A stretch of 24,878 nt of DNA, taken from contig BJFZ01000020.1 in the NCBI GenBank assembly GCA_014190175.1, positions 1 to 24,878 of the forward strand. The letters are read 5' to 3'. The notes under the pieces were generated by a model. The model was not told the DNA's origin. It worked only from the letters and a program-made list of their open reading frames with translations, and ran no database searches. A program made the translations under genes and the position numbers. Positions 1 through 7,481 of this stretch are shown one piece after another (the first letter of the stretch is position 1; each line of letters begins with the position of its first letter). The DNA is from Actinomycetes bacterium. Lineage in GTDB: Bacteria; Actinomycetota; Actinomycetes; Nanopelagicales; Nanopelagicaceae.

Positions 1-642
1 GTGGCCTTGGCGCTCATCTCGCCAAGTGATTGTCATGCCAGGCTTCAAAACAGCCATTTCGCGAAAACGAGTCGAAAGAATTTCAAAAGAATAAACCGTG
101 GTTTCGAAAATTTCTTCAGAGGGCCAAAACGTGACTTTGGTTCCGGTCTGTGAGGTTTTCTCGCCTTGTTTAAGTGGCGCTTGTGGAACTCCCAACTTAT
201 AACTTTGCGTGTGAAAAAATCCTTCGCGTTGTACTTCAACATCAAGCCGGGCACTAAGAGCGTTAACTACTGAAACACCAACACCGTGAAGACCACCTGA
301 AACCGCATATCCACCGCCGCCAAATTTTCCACCCGCATGTAAAACTGTGAGCACAACTTCAATAGCTGGCTTTCCTTCGCTTTCAACAATATCTACCGGA
401 ATTCCACGACCGTTATCGGTAACACTTACTCCACCATTATTTTCAAGTACAACATCAATCTGCGTGCAATAACCTGCGAGTGCTTCATCAACGGAGTTAT
501 CTACAACTTCATAAACTAAATGATGTAAACCGCGTTCTCCAGTGGAACCGATATACATTCCGGGGCGTTTGCGAACGGCATCAAGTCCTTCAAGAACTTG
601 GATCGCGCTAGCGTCGTACTCACGCTTGCCCTCTGAACTCAA
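1..642 (-). CDS. gyrB: DNA gyrase subunit B, N-terminal part (truncated by window edge)
   Basis: ATPase subunit of DNA gyrase, which introduces negative supercoils ahead of replication forks. The visible 214 residues are the GHKL ATP-binding domain: [17 protein letters not shown] at about 26-42, catalytic Glu45 and Mg-binding Asn49 in the [10 protein letters not shown] stretch, the DNGRGIP motif at 76-82 and the ATP-lid glycines GGLHGVG at 116-122. The rest, including TOPRIM, lies beyond base 1. I chose the TTG at 642, giving a start of [11 protein letters not shown]; a GGAG at 657-654 lies 11 bases upstream. A GTG at 654 is in frame and overlaps that GGAG, so it is the alternative start. An in-frame stop lies a little further upstream, so the gene cannot start much earlier. 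It is last in the dnaA-dnaN-recF-dciA-gyrB order but is separated from dciA by about 200 bases, so it probably has its own promoter. Confidence 0.96.
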   Translation of the reverse strand, partial: MSSEGKREYDASAIQVLEGLDAVRKRPGMYIGSTGERGLHHLVYEVVDNSVDEALAGYCTQIDVVLENNGGVSVTDNGRGIPVDIVESEGKPAIEVVLTVLHAGGKFGGGGYAVSGGLHGVGVSVVNALSARLDVEVQREGFFHTQSYKLGVPQAPLKQGEKTSQTGTKVTFWPSEEIFETTVYSFEILSTRFREMAVLKPGMTITWRDERQGH

Positions 643-843
643 TTTAAACCCCACTCCATCTAATCCGTCTAATCCGTCTAGTTATCCGGTTCTAAAATCT
701 GGTTTTGGCCGGCTGAATAAACCTTTTTCACGGCAAGGGGTTAATCCTATTCGGTATTTTGAACTTAACCAGCCAAAATTCGGCTTCTGTTGGGGACTGG
801 GGGAAAGTAACCCCCTAATTAAACTCCCCCCACACAACTGGGG
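643..843. other. gyrB/dciA intergenic region
   Basis: About 200 bases without a convincing gene. It holds the presumed gyrB leader and promoter (no clean -35/-10 pair found), two tandem 9-base units of the GGATTAGAC/GGATTAGAT type (minus strand, about 658-676) just ahead of the gyrB ribosome-binding site, and a G5/C5 hairpin (799-803 with 811-815, 7-base loop) near the end of dciA. The hairpin lacks a U tract on either strand, so I do not call it an intrinsic terminator. Confidence 0.5.
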
Positions 844-1317
844 TCAGCCGTAGGTGTCGCGTGGACCACGCCCTCCTTTGACGGTCCACCCCCCACGTCT
901 CCATGAAGGTGAGCGTGGTCCGACCACCTCAATCTCCTTCAACTCCAGCCCTTCGGCGCCGATCCGCCGCTTCAAATCATCACTCATCAATCTCAATTGG
1001 GTGGCCCATGCGGTGCTTCTTGCTTCGATTAATAATTTTCCGTCTGTTAACCGCATTGGTTTTGCGTTTTGAGCAATCTCGGCGCCAACGATCTCACTCC
1101 ACCTGGTAAATAAATCGCCAATTTTTAAATGCTCACCCCAACCTTGATCTGCAATTAATTCAAAGAGGGATTCATTTATTAATTGTGGGCCAACCGATTG
1201 AGTTTCATCATTTTCTAAATTCTCTCTTCGCCCCACCGAATCTTCTTTACGAAAACGGTGTGAATGTCTACGCGCTGAAGCCAGTAAAGCCCTTGCTAAA
1301 TCTCGTTGGTTACTCAT
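844..1317 (-). CDS. dciA: DciA family (DUF721) replicative helicase loader/operator
   Basis: 157-residue DUF721 protein. DciA proteins interact with the replicative helicase DnaB and help load it in bacteria without DnaC or DnaI. The DUF721 core covers about residues 50-135 and carries the typical W-x-x-I-V-G (WSEIVG), a downstream proline and Leu-rich strand (KPMRLTDGKLLIEA) and the aromatic STAWATQL segment. The first 45 residues are basic and probably disordered; the C-terminus is Gly/Arg-rich. The ATG at 1317 overlaps the end of recF by 8 bases, implying co-transcription and coupled translation with dnaN-recF. The location between recF and gyrB is the standard actinobacterial one. The function is taken from the family; nothing here proves a helicase interaction. 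Confidence 0.88.
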   Translation of the reverse strand: MSNQRDLARALLASARRHSHRFRKEDSVGRRENLENDETQSVGPQLINESLFELIADQGWGEHLKIGDLFTRWSEIVGAEIAQNAKPMRLTDGKLLIEARSTAWATQLRLMSDDLKRRIGAEGLELKEIEVVGPRSPSWRRGGWTVKGGRGPRDTYG

Positions 1318-2395
1318 TTAAGGTTCCATTACTTACATAAATTTTCCGATGAAGTAAATCCTGCGGTAAATCCTCTTCTACCGCAGCCGTCACAATCACC
1401 TGTTCACCATCCTTTATTAATTCAACTAAGGCTTTCCTTCTGGTCGCATCAAGTTCAGCGAAGACGTCATCAAGGATCAAGATAGGCAAATCACCGTCGG
1501 AACGGAAGAGGTGATAAGCGGCAACTCTTAACGAAAGTGCAAAAGACCATGATTCACCTTGGCTTGCATACCCACGCGCCGGTGCGGCGCCAAGAGTTAA
1601 AAGTAAATCATCCCGATGCGGACCGATTAGGGACAACCCTCTTTCAATCTCAGCTCTTCTCAAATCCGGGAGAGCTAATAATATTTCCGCTTCAATTTCA
1701 CTTGCCTCGCGTTGTTTTAACTCTCCGGAAGATTTGTATTCAATATTTACATTATCCCCCGCCGCAATTTTCGAATAAGCAGCCACAACCAATGGTCTTA
1801 ACTCTTCAACCAAAGCCAGCCTTGCTGCAATTACTTGGCTTGCTAATTTTGCTAATTGACCATCCCAGGGGATTAACTCTCTTTCATTTGGCCGAGTTTT
1901 TAAAAGCGAGTTACGTTGTTTGATAACTCTTTCATAATCTGTAGTGGTCCCAGCTAATCGTGGTGTTCGCGAAATTAATATCTTGTCTAGATAATCACGT
2001 CTTTCACTTGGATCACCTTTTACTAATGACAAATCTTCCGGCGTAAATAAGACCGCGCGCAAATGTCCAAGTACCTCTTTTGTGGATCTAGTTGGACTTT
2101 GATTTATCCGGCCTCGATTTGCGCGGCCATTATTTATTTCAATCTCTAATAACTCTTCGCGGTCATCATTCATAACTTTTGCGCGAATGTATGCCCGCTC
2201 GCAACCCAAACGAATTAGCGGCGTATCCGAACCAGTTCTGTGAGAAGAAAGATAAGCCAGATAACCAATCGCCTCTGCGAAATTGGTTTTGCCCTCACCA
2301 TTGCTGCCGATAAAAGTAGTCACACCGGGCCGCAAAATTAACTCAGCGTTTTTATAAGACCTGAAATCAGTTAAAGATAAAAAAGTTAGATGCAC
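1310..2395 (-). CDS. recF: DNA replication and repair protein RecF
   Basis: SMC-like ABC-type ATPase that works with RecO and RecR to load RecA at gapped or stalled forks. The Walker A motif GSNGEGKT lies at residues 30-37, directly after the typical N-terminal LTDFRSYKNAEL. The ABC signature region is near the C-terminus (YASQGESWSFALSLR), followed by Walker B (LPILILDDVFAELD) and a D-loop. The 361-residue length is normal for RecF. The start is GTG at 2395, two bases after the dnaN stop, which suggests translational coupling; no strong Shine-Dalgarno sequence is visible. It overlaps dciA at its 3' end. Confidence 0.96.
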   Translation of the reverse strand: MHLTFLSLTDFRSYKNAELILRPGVTTFIGSNGEGKTNFAEAIGYLAYLSSHRTGSDTPLIRLGCERAYIRAKVMNDDREELLEIEINNGRANRGRINQSPTRSTKEVLGHLRAVLFTPEDLSLVKGDPSERRDYLDKILISRTPRLAGTTTDYERVIKQRNSLLKTRPNERELIPWDGQLAKLASQVIAARLALVEELRPLVVAAYSKIAAGDNVNIEYKSSGELKQREASEIEAEILLALPDLRRAEIERGLSLIGPHRDDLLLTLGAAPARGYASQGESWSFALSLRVAAYHLFRSDGDLPILILDDVFAELDATRRKALVELIKDGEQVIVTAAVEEDLPQDLLHRKIYVSNGTLNE

Positions 2396-2397
2396 TG

Positions 2398-3522
2398 TTA
2401 AGAGGAGTACCGCATTGGCATTAGCAAGTAGCGGTAAGAAAAATCAGATTCACCGTCGGCACTTGATTTCCCGGAAAGTACCGCCGGCTTACTTCCACCG
2501 GTAAACGCAATCTCTACATACGCGGAATTAACTGCGGCAAGTCCATCGAGAAGGAAGGTTGGGTTAAATGCGATAGATAAAGCTTCTCCGTCAAATGCGA
2601 TTTCAAGTTCTTCGGTCGCTTGTGCGTCGTCGCCGACTCCTGCTTCAAGGGTTAGCGCACCTGGATTAAAAGCCAAGCGAAGTGGAACTGTTTTGTCAGC
2701 AACTAATGCAACTCGTCGCACTGAATCAACAAAAGGTGCAACTTCTACCACCGCTGTTGCGCTGCGCTCTGAAGGAAGTAGATGACGGTATGGGGGGAAA
2801 GTTCCATCGAGCATTCTCGATGTCATGACCTTTCCTTCACTTGCAAAACCAATCAACCGTTCGGTAGCTGTTGCGGCGGCAAGAGCGATGCTTACGCTTT
2901 TAACACCTGCTAATGATTTTGCAGCTTCATTTAAAGTTCGTGCGCGAATTAATGCAGCAGCGCTTGCTCTTGGCGCATCCCAATTTAATTCTCGTACCGC
3001 TAAACGATATCTATCAGTTGCAGCCAAAATTAATTTGTTTTCTTCTATCTCGACATACACGCCCGTTAACACGGGAAGTGAGTCGTCTTTGCCCGCGGCG
3101 ACAGCAACTTGTCCTACGGCCTCCGCAAACAAATCACCCGACAATCTACCGGTTTCACTCGGGAGTTCGGGAAGATTTGGGTAATCACTCACGGAAAGAG
3201 TTGGGAGGGCGAATTTTGCACTTCCAGAAATTACCGAAACTCTATTTCCGTCTAATGAAAAAGTGACCGGTTTGTTTGGTAGCGCTCTCGCAATATCCGA
3301 AAGCAACTTTCCAGAAACCAAAACGGTTCCTTCTTCTTTTACATCTGCAACAACTTCTGCTTTCCCTGAAGTTTCCAGGTCGTATCCGGAAAGATGAACT
3401 CCTTTTTTATCAGCGTTAATTAGAACACCTAATAAAACCGGCATAATCGGGCGCGCAGATAAAGACCGGGAAACCCACATAACACCATCGGCTAAAGCGT
3501 CGCGCTCTACAATAAATCTCAT
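2398..3522 (-). CDS. dnaN: DNA polymerase III subunit beta (sliding clamp)
   Basis: Processivity clamp that encircles DNA and tethers the replicative polymerase. The 374-residue product begins MRFIVERDALADGVMWVSR and shows the three repeated clamp domains, including the GKDDSLPVLTGVYVE segment in the middle domain and the C-terminal end YRYLLMPMRYSS. This tail resembles the conserved MPMR end of beta clamps that lines the peptide-binding pocket. The ATG at 3522 is supported by an AGAGGAG ribosome-binding site about nine bases upstream. It lies immediately left of the origin and reads away from it, leading a dnaN-recF-dciA unit. Confidence 0.97.
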   Translation of the reverse strand: MRFIVERDALADGVMWVSRSLSARPIMPVLLGVLINADKKGVHLSGYDLETSGKAEVVADVKEEGTVLVSGKLLSDIARALPNKPVTFSLDGNRVSVISGSAKFALPTLSVSDYPNLPELPSETGRLSGDLFAEAVGQVAVAAGKDDSLPVLTGVYVEIEENKLILAATDRYRLAVRELNWDAPRASAAALIRARTLNEAAKSLAGVKSVSIALAAATATERLIGFASEGKVMTSRMLDGTFPPYRHLLPSERSATAVVEVAPFVDSVRRVALVADKTVPLRLAFNPGALTLEAGVGDDAQATEELEIAFDGEALSIAFNPTFLLDGLAAVNSAYVEIAFTGGSKPAVLSGKSSADGESDFSYRYLLMPMRYSS

Positions 3523-3587
3523 CGCTCTTAACTCCTCTTAGGTGAGGTGAATCCTCTCCCATTTTCACTAAATATCTCTAGTCGGTT

Positions 3588-3640
3588 GAATTACTTAATT
3601 CTGTTATTTTTACTTATAAGTTTATTAAAGGTAGTAGTAG
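3588..3640. other. Candidate DNA unwinding element with DnaA-trio-like repeats
   Basis: Bases 3588-3629 are almost entirely A and T and include the inverted repeat GAATTACTTAATTC (3588-3601). They are followed directly by TAGTAGTAG (3632-3640), three tandem TAG triplets, and then, 19 bases on, by the DnaA-box-like TGTGGAGAA at 3660-3668. In Bacillus subtilis the basal unwinding system consists of a DnaA box, a GC-rich spacer and 3'-[G/A]AT-5' trios next to AT-rich DNA. The order and triplet orientation here fit that model. The match is by eye. Confidence 0.5.
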
Positions 3641-3659
3641 TCATAGGCTGGTAGATATC

Positions 3660-3865
3660 TGTGGAGAACTACCATTTCAGCAGGTTAAACCCAGAAAACC
3701 ACCCTTATTCTCTGTGGATAACCTTACCTCTCTTGTGGAAAAAGCCCGAGTTAACCACAGGGCTACTAAAAGCCAAAAGCTCTCTTAAAAGATCTCCACA
3801 GCAATAGGGTCGAACCACTCGGGGAAAGCGGCTTTATCCTCAGATATATCCCCAGCTGTGGAACC
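3660..3865. promoter_or_regulatory. oriC DnaA-box cluster
   Basis: Boxes reading on the minus strand: 3660-3668 (TTCTCCACA), 3713-3721 (TTATCCACA, perfect), 3734-3742 (TTTTCCACA) and 3857-3865 (GGTTCCACA, weak). Boxes reading on the plus strand: 3751-3759 (TTAACCACA), 3792-3800 (ATCTCCACA) and 3834-3842 (TTATCCTCA). Only one is a perfect consensus box; the others have one to three mismatches, as is usual for low-affinity origin sites. Confidence 0.75.
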
Positions 3866-3941
3866 CCCATTTAAGGAATGAATCAGACATATTAGACAGA
3901 CTAAACAAGTCAAAGAGGCCAGGAATTTTACTAAGCCGAAA

Positions 3942-5375
3942 TTAATTTCCAGTTCGCGCCTGGGTCCGGATCCGGTTGGTTAGCTCTGTTACTTGGTTAT
4001 AAATAGATCTTCTTTCAGCCATCAACTGTCTAATTTTTCGATCGGCGTGCATCACGGTGGTGTGATCGCGGCCGCCAAAAGTTTGGCCAATTTTAGGCAA
4101 AGACAGTTCAGTTAACTCTCGACAAAGGTACATCGCAACTTGCCGAGCATTTACTAAAGCTCGAGAACGCGAAGTGCCGCATAGATCATCAATAGTGAGG
4201 CTGAAATAAGATGAAGTTTGCGCCATGATCGTTGCCGCCGTGATCTCAGGGCCGTGATCGTCAGGAATTAAATCTTTCAAAACAATTTCAGCTAGTGAGA
4301 GATCTACGCCTTGGCGATTTAAACTCGCGAAGGCGGTAACGCGAATCAACGCACCTTCTAGTTCGCGGATATTTGTTGAGATTTTGCTGGCGATATATTC
4401 CAAAACATCATCTGGTGCGTTGAGGCGATCTTGTGCTGCTTTTTTGCGCAAAATGGCAATTCTAGTTTCTAATTCGGGAGGTTGGATATCTGTAATCAAA
4501 CCCCATTCGAATCGGGAGCGGAGTCGATCTTCCAAAGTTGCCAATTGTTTTGGCGGGCGGTCACTAGAAATTACAATTTGTTTGTTAGCGTTATAAAGCG
4601 TATTAAAAGTATGGAAAAACTCTTCCTGGGTCCGCTCTTTATTTTCTAAGAATTGAATGTCATCAACTAAAAGTAGATCCACATCACGATAACGTTTTTG
4701 AAATACCGCGGCTTTATCATCGCGAATAGAGTTAATAAAATCATTTGTAAACTCTTCACTCGAAACGTAACGAACGCGCAATCCACTATAAAGTTCGCGG
4801 GCATATGCGCCAATTGCGTGAAGTAAATGTGTTTTACCAAGACCTGATTCACCATAAATAAATAGAGGGTTATACGCCTTTCCTGGGGCCTCGGCCACAG
4901 CGACCGCAGCAGCATGAGCAAAACGATTTGAGGAACCGATTACAAATGTTTCAAAAATATAACGTGGATTTAATTGGTAGGGCTCTTTACTTAATAAAGG
5001 CTCGTTGCCACGACCGGTGCCAGCTCTTTGCGGAGCGGTTTCTTCTTCAATAACTGGGGTGGGTTCAACTTCTGGGCGCTGGGCGACTTCGAGTGATTCA
5101 TCAATTGTTACTGCTACGCGAACTTCACGATTAAGTTCATATGAAAGAGTTTCGGTAATCAGAGAACGCAACCTGGTTTCCAAAACATCTTTGGCAAATG
5201 CATTTGGTGCAGCGATAAGAATCGTGGTGCTGCCATTGCTATCAATGACACCCATTGGCCGGGTTAAACTTAAAAATGCACGATGTTGCGGGGCGTCTTC
5301 GGCAATCTTTTTAATTGTGCCCGCCCAAAGGGTCGGCAAGTCCAGTGTTACTTCAACTGAAAGGGAGTCAGTCAC
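3942..5375 (-). CDS. dnaA: Chromosomal replication initiator protein DnaA
   Basis: Binds DnaA boxes and opens the origin. I choose the GTG at 5375 (product [17 protein letters not shown]..., 477 residues) because a GAGG sits five bases upstream and domain I begins normally there. The frame is open to 5429, but that extension would translate through two perfect DnaA boxes. Domain I is at about 1-85, a variable acidic/proline linker at about 100-125, and the AAA+ domain follows with Walker A GESGLGKT at 175-182 and Walker [10 protein letters not shown] near 234-242. C-terminal domain IV carries the DnaA signature [14 protein letters not shown] at about 435-448. Expression is probably autoregulated: DnaA boxes bracket the promoter upstream. 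Confidence 0.97.
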   Translation of the reverse strand: MTDSLSVEVTLDLPTLWAGTIKKIAEDAPQHRAFLSLTRPMGVIDSNGSTTILIAAPNAFAKDVLETRLRSLITETLSYELNREVRVAVTIDESLEVAQRPEVEPTPVIEEETAPQRAGTGRGNEPLLSKEPYQLNPRYIFETFVIGSSNRFAHAAAVAVAEAPGKAYNPLFIYGESGLGKTHLLHAIGAYARELYSGLRVRYVSSEEFTNDFINSIRDDKAAVFQKRYRDVDLLLVDDIQFLENKERTQEEFFHTFNTLYNANKQIVISSDRPPKQLATLEDRLRSRFEWGLITDIQPPELETRIAILRKKAAQDRLNAPDDVLEYIASKISTNIRELEGALIRVTAFASLNRQGVDLSLAEIVLKDLIPDDHGPEITAATIMAQTSSYFSLTIDDLCGTSRSRALVNARQVAMYLCRELTELSLPKIGQTFGGRDHTTVMHADRKIRQLMAERRSIYNQVTELTNRIRTQARTGN

Positions 5376-5407
5376 TAAAACCTCATTTTCTATACTTACC
5401 CACTGCT

Positions 5408-5594
5408 TTATCCACAAAGTTATCCACAAACTGTGGGGTAATACTTAGCAATTGTCCGTTTTGTCGGAACCCTGCCACCCAATAAGTAGGTAAAACCCGC
5501 TAGCCTGTGGAGAAGGTTGGACGATAGCGAGTATTTACTGCAATGACAAATAGTTATCCACAACTCTAAACCTGACCTTTGGAGTTGTGGAGCG
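5408..5594. promoter_or_regulatory. Second DnaA-box cluster, upstream of dnaA
   Basis: Three perfect TTATCCACA boxes read on the plus strand: 5408-5416, 5420-5428 (a tandem pair 12 bases apart in the dnaA leader) and 5554-5562 (just upstream of the dnaA -35). Minus-strand weaker boxes are at 5432-5440 (TACCCCACA), 5506-5514 (TTCTCCACA) and 5586-5594 (CGCTCCACA). This cluster holds more consensus boxes than the dnaA-dnaN interval. Likely roles are autorepression of dnaA and possibly participation in a two-part origin. Confidence 0.75.
5521..5549 (-). promoter_or_regulatory. Putative dnaA promoter
   Basis: On the minus strand, TTGTCA (5549-5544) is followed by a 17-base spacer and TATCGT (5526-5521), a good fit to an actinobacterial housekeeping promoter (TTGnnn, TAnnnT). 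Transcription would begin near 5514, giving a leader of about 140 bases. A perfect DnaA box lies five bases upstream of the -35 and another box overlaps the predicted start site, consistent with autoregulation. Confidence 0.55.
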
Positions 5595-5615
5595 AGCTTT
5601 TGCAAAACCCAGAGT

Positions 5616-5645
5616 TTGACCGCACTCCCCGAAGGGCCGTACCTT
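5616..5645 (+). promoter_or_regulatory. Putative rpmH promoter
   Basis: TTGACC (5616-5621), an 18-base spacer and TACCTT (5640-5645) on the plus strand form a strong-looking housekeeping promoter about 55 bases upstream of the L34 start. It would drive rpmH and probably rnpA, yidD and yidC. Confidence 0.55.
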
Positions 5646-5699
5646 TAGCCGCCTGAGCGAGTAGCACGCTCTTACCCCAAAAGCGCTAGGAGCAGTCAA

Positions 5700-5837
5700 G
5701 TGTCAAAACGTACTTTCCAGCCAAATAACCGTCGCCGCGCAAAAAAGCATGGTTTCCGCGCACGCATGGCAACTCGTGCAGGTCGCGCAGTTCTTTCAGC
5801 ACGTCGTGCAAAAGGACGCTTGCGTATCTCTGCCTAA
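5700..5837 (+). CDS. rpmH: 50S ribosomal protein L34
   Basis: Very small, strongly basic protein of the large ribosomal subunit. The 45-residue product begins [19 protein letters not shown] and has the family motif [16 protein letters not shown] followed by the RRAKGR tail, so it is essentially full length. The start is GTG at 5700, with an AGGAG ribosome-binding site seven bases upstream. It opens the plus-strand rpmH-rnpA-yidD-yidC gene run that is almost universal next to dnaA. Confidence 0.96.
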   Translation: MSKRTFQPNNRRRAKKHGFRARMATRAGRAVLSARRAKGRLRISA

Positions 5838-5906
5838 TTGCAGCGATTTGCGGGCCAAGCCGAGTCAAGTCAAGCTCAGTTAAGCAAAGTTAAAGAGGCT
5901 TAAGAG

Positions 5907-6242
5907 ATGCTTCCGGCCGTAAATAGATTGAGAAAGAAATCGGATTTCGCAATTGCACTTAGCGGAAGAAAAATAAACTCAAAATCTTTTCAACTCTTTC
6001 TCCATAGAAGTTCGGAGAATGCTCCACCGAAAGCGGGGCTGATTGTGGCAAAGAGTGTAGGTAACTCTGTGGTTCGCCATCGCGTTGCGCGAAAATTGCG
6101 CCATGCCATTTCCCCAATTCTCCCGTTATTGCCAAATGGTTCCTTGTTAGTGGCGCGAGCTCTCCCGCAGAGTGCTTCAGAGATTTCATCAACTCAATTA
6201 AGTGATGAATTCGAAGCTGCGTTAAAAAAGGCATTGGCATGA
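5907..6242 (+). CDS. rnpA: Ribonuclease P protein component
   Basis: Protein subunit of RNase P, which binds the catalytic RNA and the 5' leader of precursor tRNAs. The 111-residue product has the typical start LPAVNRLRKKSDF and the conserved basic helix VGNSVVRHRVARKLRHAI at about 51-68, the family's RNA-binding RNR-type motif. A GAGG lies eight bases before the ATG. It is separated from rpmH by 69 bases and overlaps yidD by four bases (ATGA), so these genes are very likely co-transcribed and yidD translation is coupled. The RNase P RNA gene is not in this window. Confidence 0.93.
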   Translation: MLPAVNRLRKKSDFAIALSGRKINSKSFQLFLHRSSENAPPKAGLIVAKSVGNSVVRHRVARKLRHAISPILPLLPNGSLLVARALPQSASEISSTQLSDEFEAALKKALA

Positions 6243-6496
6243 ACCAACTCGCAAAATTTCCGATCGCATTAATTAAGGGATATCAAAAATGGATATCGCC
6301 ATCAATGGTTCCTCGTTGTAAGTACTACCCAACTTGTTCCAACTACGCGTTATCCGCATTTCAAGAGCGTGGAGTCATTATTGGGATTGGGCTTACGGGC
6401 TGGCGTTTATTACGCTGTAACCCTTGGTCTAAAGGCGGAATTGATTACTTTTCAGCAAGTTCAAGGGAACAGGGGCTAATTCGTGGGGATTTTTAA
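6239..6496 (+). CDS. yidD: Membrane protein insertion efficiency factor YidD
   Basis: Small membrane-associated protein that helps YidC-dependent insertion. The 85-residue product has the family hallmark RCKYYPTCSNYA (residues 26-37; Cys27 and Cys33) and the downstream RLLRCNPW (Cys60), with an amphipathic N-terminal helix. It overlaps rnpA by ATGA at its start and yidC by 14 bases at its end, so the three genes form a tightly coupled unit. Confidence 0.94.
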   Translation: MNQLAKFPIALIKGYQKWISPSMVPRCKYYPTCSNYALSAFQERGVIIGIGLTGWRLLRCNPWSKGGIDYFSASSREQGLIRGDF

Positions 6497-7415
6497 TCCG
6501 CTATACAACGCCGTTTCATGGGTCATCATGTTTTTTCACGGCTTGCTTGCGCCATTGTTCGGAGCCGAGAGTGGAGTCACTTGGGGCTTTGCCATTATCG
6601 GACTTGTAATTCTGATTCGTATTTTGCTCATTCCACTTTTTGTTAAACAAATTAAAAGTCAACGCGCATTGACTGTTTTACAACCAGAGTTAAAAGAGAT
6701 TCAGAAAAAATATAAAGATGATCGGCAAAAACAATCTGAAGAGATGATGAAGCTCTACCAAAAACATGGCACGAATCCACTTGCTTCCTGTTTTCCAATA
6801 TTGGCTCAAGCCCCAATCTTTTTCGCATTATTCGGTGTTTTAAATGGAATCGGGCAAGGGATCCCGCGCGGTGTATTAACTGCTGCAGATGTTTCTAGCG
6901 CTGGCGCGGCAACAATTTTTGGTGCGCCAATTTCACAAACATTTTTAGGAAGCTCTGACAGCATGGTCAAAGTTGTTGCAATGATCATGATTATTTTGAT
7001 GTCTGCTTCTACATTTATTACCCAACGACAATTAATGGTTAAGGGAATGCCAAAAAATACTGGTGCTCCAAATATGATGTTGCAACAACAAAAAATTATG
7101 TTGTATTTATTTCCAGTAATTTTTGCAGTGACCGGAGTTAATTTTCCTGTTGGAGTTTTGTTGTATTGGTTAACAACAAATCTTTGGACAATGGGACAAC
7201 AGTTTTATGTAATTAAAAGAAATCCAACCCCAGGATCACCAGCGTATGAAGAGTTGGAAGCAAAGCGGGCGTTAAAAAATGGAGTTAAACCAACAGATGA
7301 TGAAGCACCTGGCGATGTTGTGATTGAGGAGCCAAAAGGGCAGCGCTCACAACCTAAAAAAGATAAGAAAAAGAAGAATCCCAAGAATCCCAAGAATCCC
7401 AAGAATCCTAGGTAA
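6483..7415 (+). CDS. yidC: Membrane protein insertase YidC/Oxa1 family
   Basis: Inserts and folds membrane proteins, alone or with SecYEG. The 310-residue product shows about five hydrophobic segments: near 11-27, 34-54, about 103-120, 162-178 and 205-240. The conserved groove arginine is Arg46, within LVILIRILLIPLF, and a charged cytoplasmic loop follows (about 55-95). There is no long periplasmic domain, as expected outside Gram-negatives. The start is GTG at 6483, overlapping the end of yidD. The C-terminal tail (about 280-310) is very Lys-rich and ends in four Lys-Asn-Pro units, probably a ribosome-contacting extension. Downstream jag is a frequent partner gene. Confidence 0.95.
   Translation: MGIFNPLYNAVSWVIMFFHGLLAPLFGAESGVTWGFAIIGLVILIRILLIPLFVKQIKSQRALTVLQPELKEIQKKYKDDRQKQSEEMMKLYQKHGTNPLASCFPILAQAPIFFALFGVLNGIGQGIPRGVLTAADVSSAGAATIFGAPISQTFLGSSDSMVKVVAMIMIILMSASTFITQRQLMVKGMPKNTGAPNMMLQQQKIMLYLFPVIFAVTGVNFPVGVLLYWLTTNLWTMGQQFYVIKRNPTPGSPAYEELEAKRALKNGVKPTDDEAPGDVVIEEPKGQRSQPKKDKKKKNPKNPKNPKNPR
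7374..7409 (+). repeat. Tandem 9-base repeat at the 3' end of yidC
   Basis: Four back-to-back copies of AAGAATCCC (the last ending in T instead of C), in frame, encoding four Lys-Asn-Pro units just before the yidC stop. Near-identical third positions suggest recent slippage expansion rather than old selection for the peptide alone. Confidence 0.9.
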
Positions 7416-7443
7416 TAGTACAAAGCACCATAAATTTTACATA

Positions 7444-7460
7444 CCGCCCAAAATGGGTGG
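7444..7460 (+). promoter_or_regulatory. Short hairpin between yidC and jag
   Basis: CCGCCCA (7444-7450), AAA loop and TGGGTGG (7454-7460) form a seven-pair stem with one G-U pair, about ten bases before the jag ribosome-binding site. There is no following U tract, so it is not a typical terminator. It may stabilise or partly attenuate the transcript. Confidence 0.35.
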
Positions 7461-7481
7461 TTGGTTGAGCAGGAGGCAGAG

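Larger units (their letters stand above)
3523..3941. other. oriC: Chromosomal replication origin oriC (dnaN-dnaA intergenic region)
   Basis: A 419-base non-coding stretch between dnaA and dnaN, the usual place of oriC in actinobacteria. It contains at least seven sequences matching or close to the DnaA box TTATCCACA and, on the dnaN side, an AT-rich tract that could be the unwinding element. No tRNA, rRNA or open frame of note is seen in it. The dnaN ribosome-binding site sits at its left end, and the presumed dnaN promoter must also lie here, but I could not assign a clear -35/-10 pair. Confidence 0.9.
5376..5699. other. dnaA-rpmH intergenic region
   Basis: A 324-base non-coding stretch that separates the two divergent arms of the origin region. 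It holds the dnaA promoter (minus), the rpmH promoter (plus), a long dnaA leader and a second set of DnaA boxes. No small open frame in it looks real. Confidence 0.85.

Noticed and set aside
799..815. Terminator at the G5/C5 hairpin near the end of dciA
   Set aside because: Five-pair stem with no U tract on either strand.
5376..5429. dnaA start at 5429
   Set aside because: The extension would translate two perfect DnaA boxes and lacks a ribosome-binding site; the GTG at 5375 has GAGG five bases upstream and starts at the family N-terminus.
7461..7481. jag start at TTG 7461
   Set aside because: The ATG at 7482 in the same frame has a perfect AGGAGG at 7471-7476, which would lie inside the longer reading.
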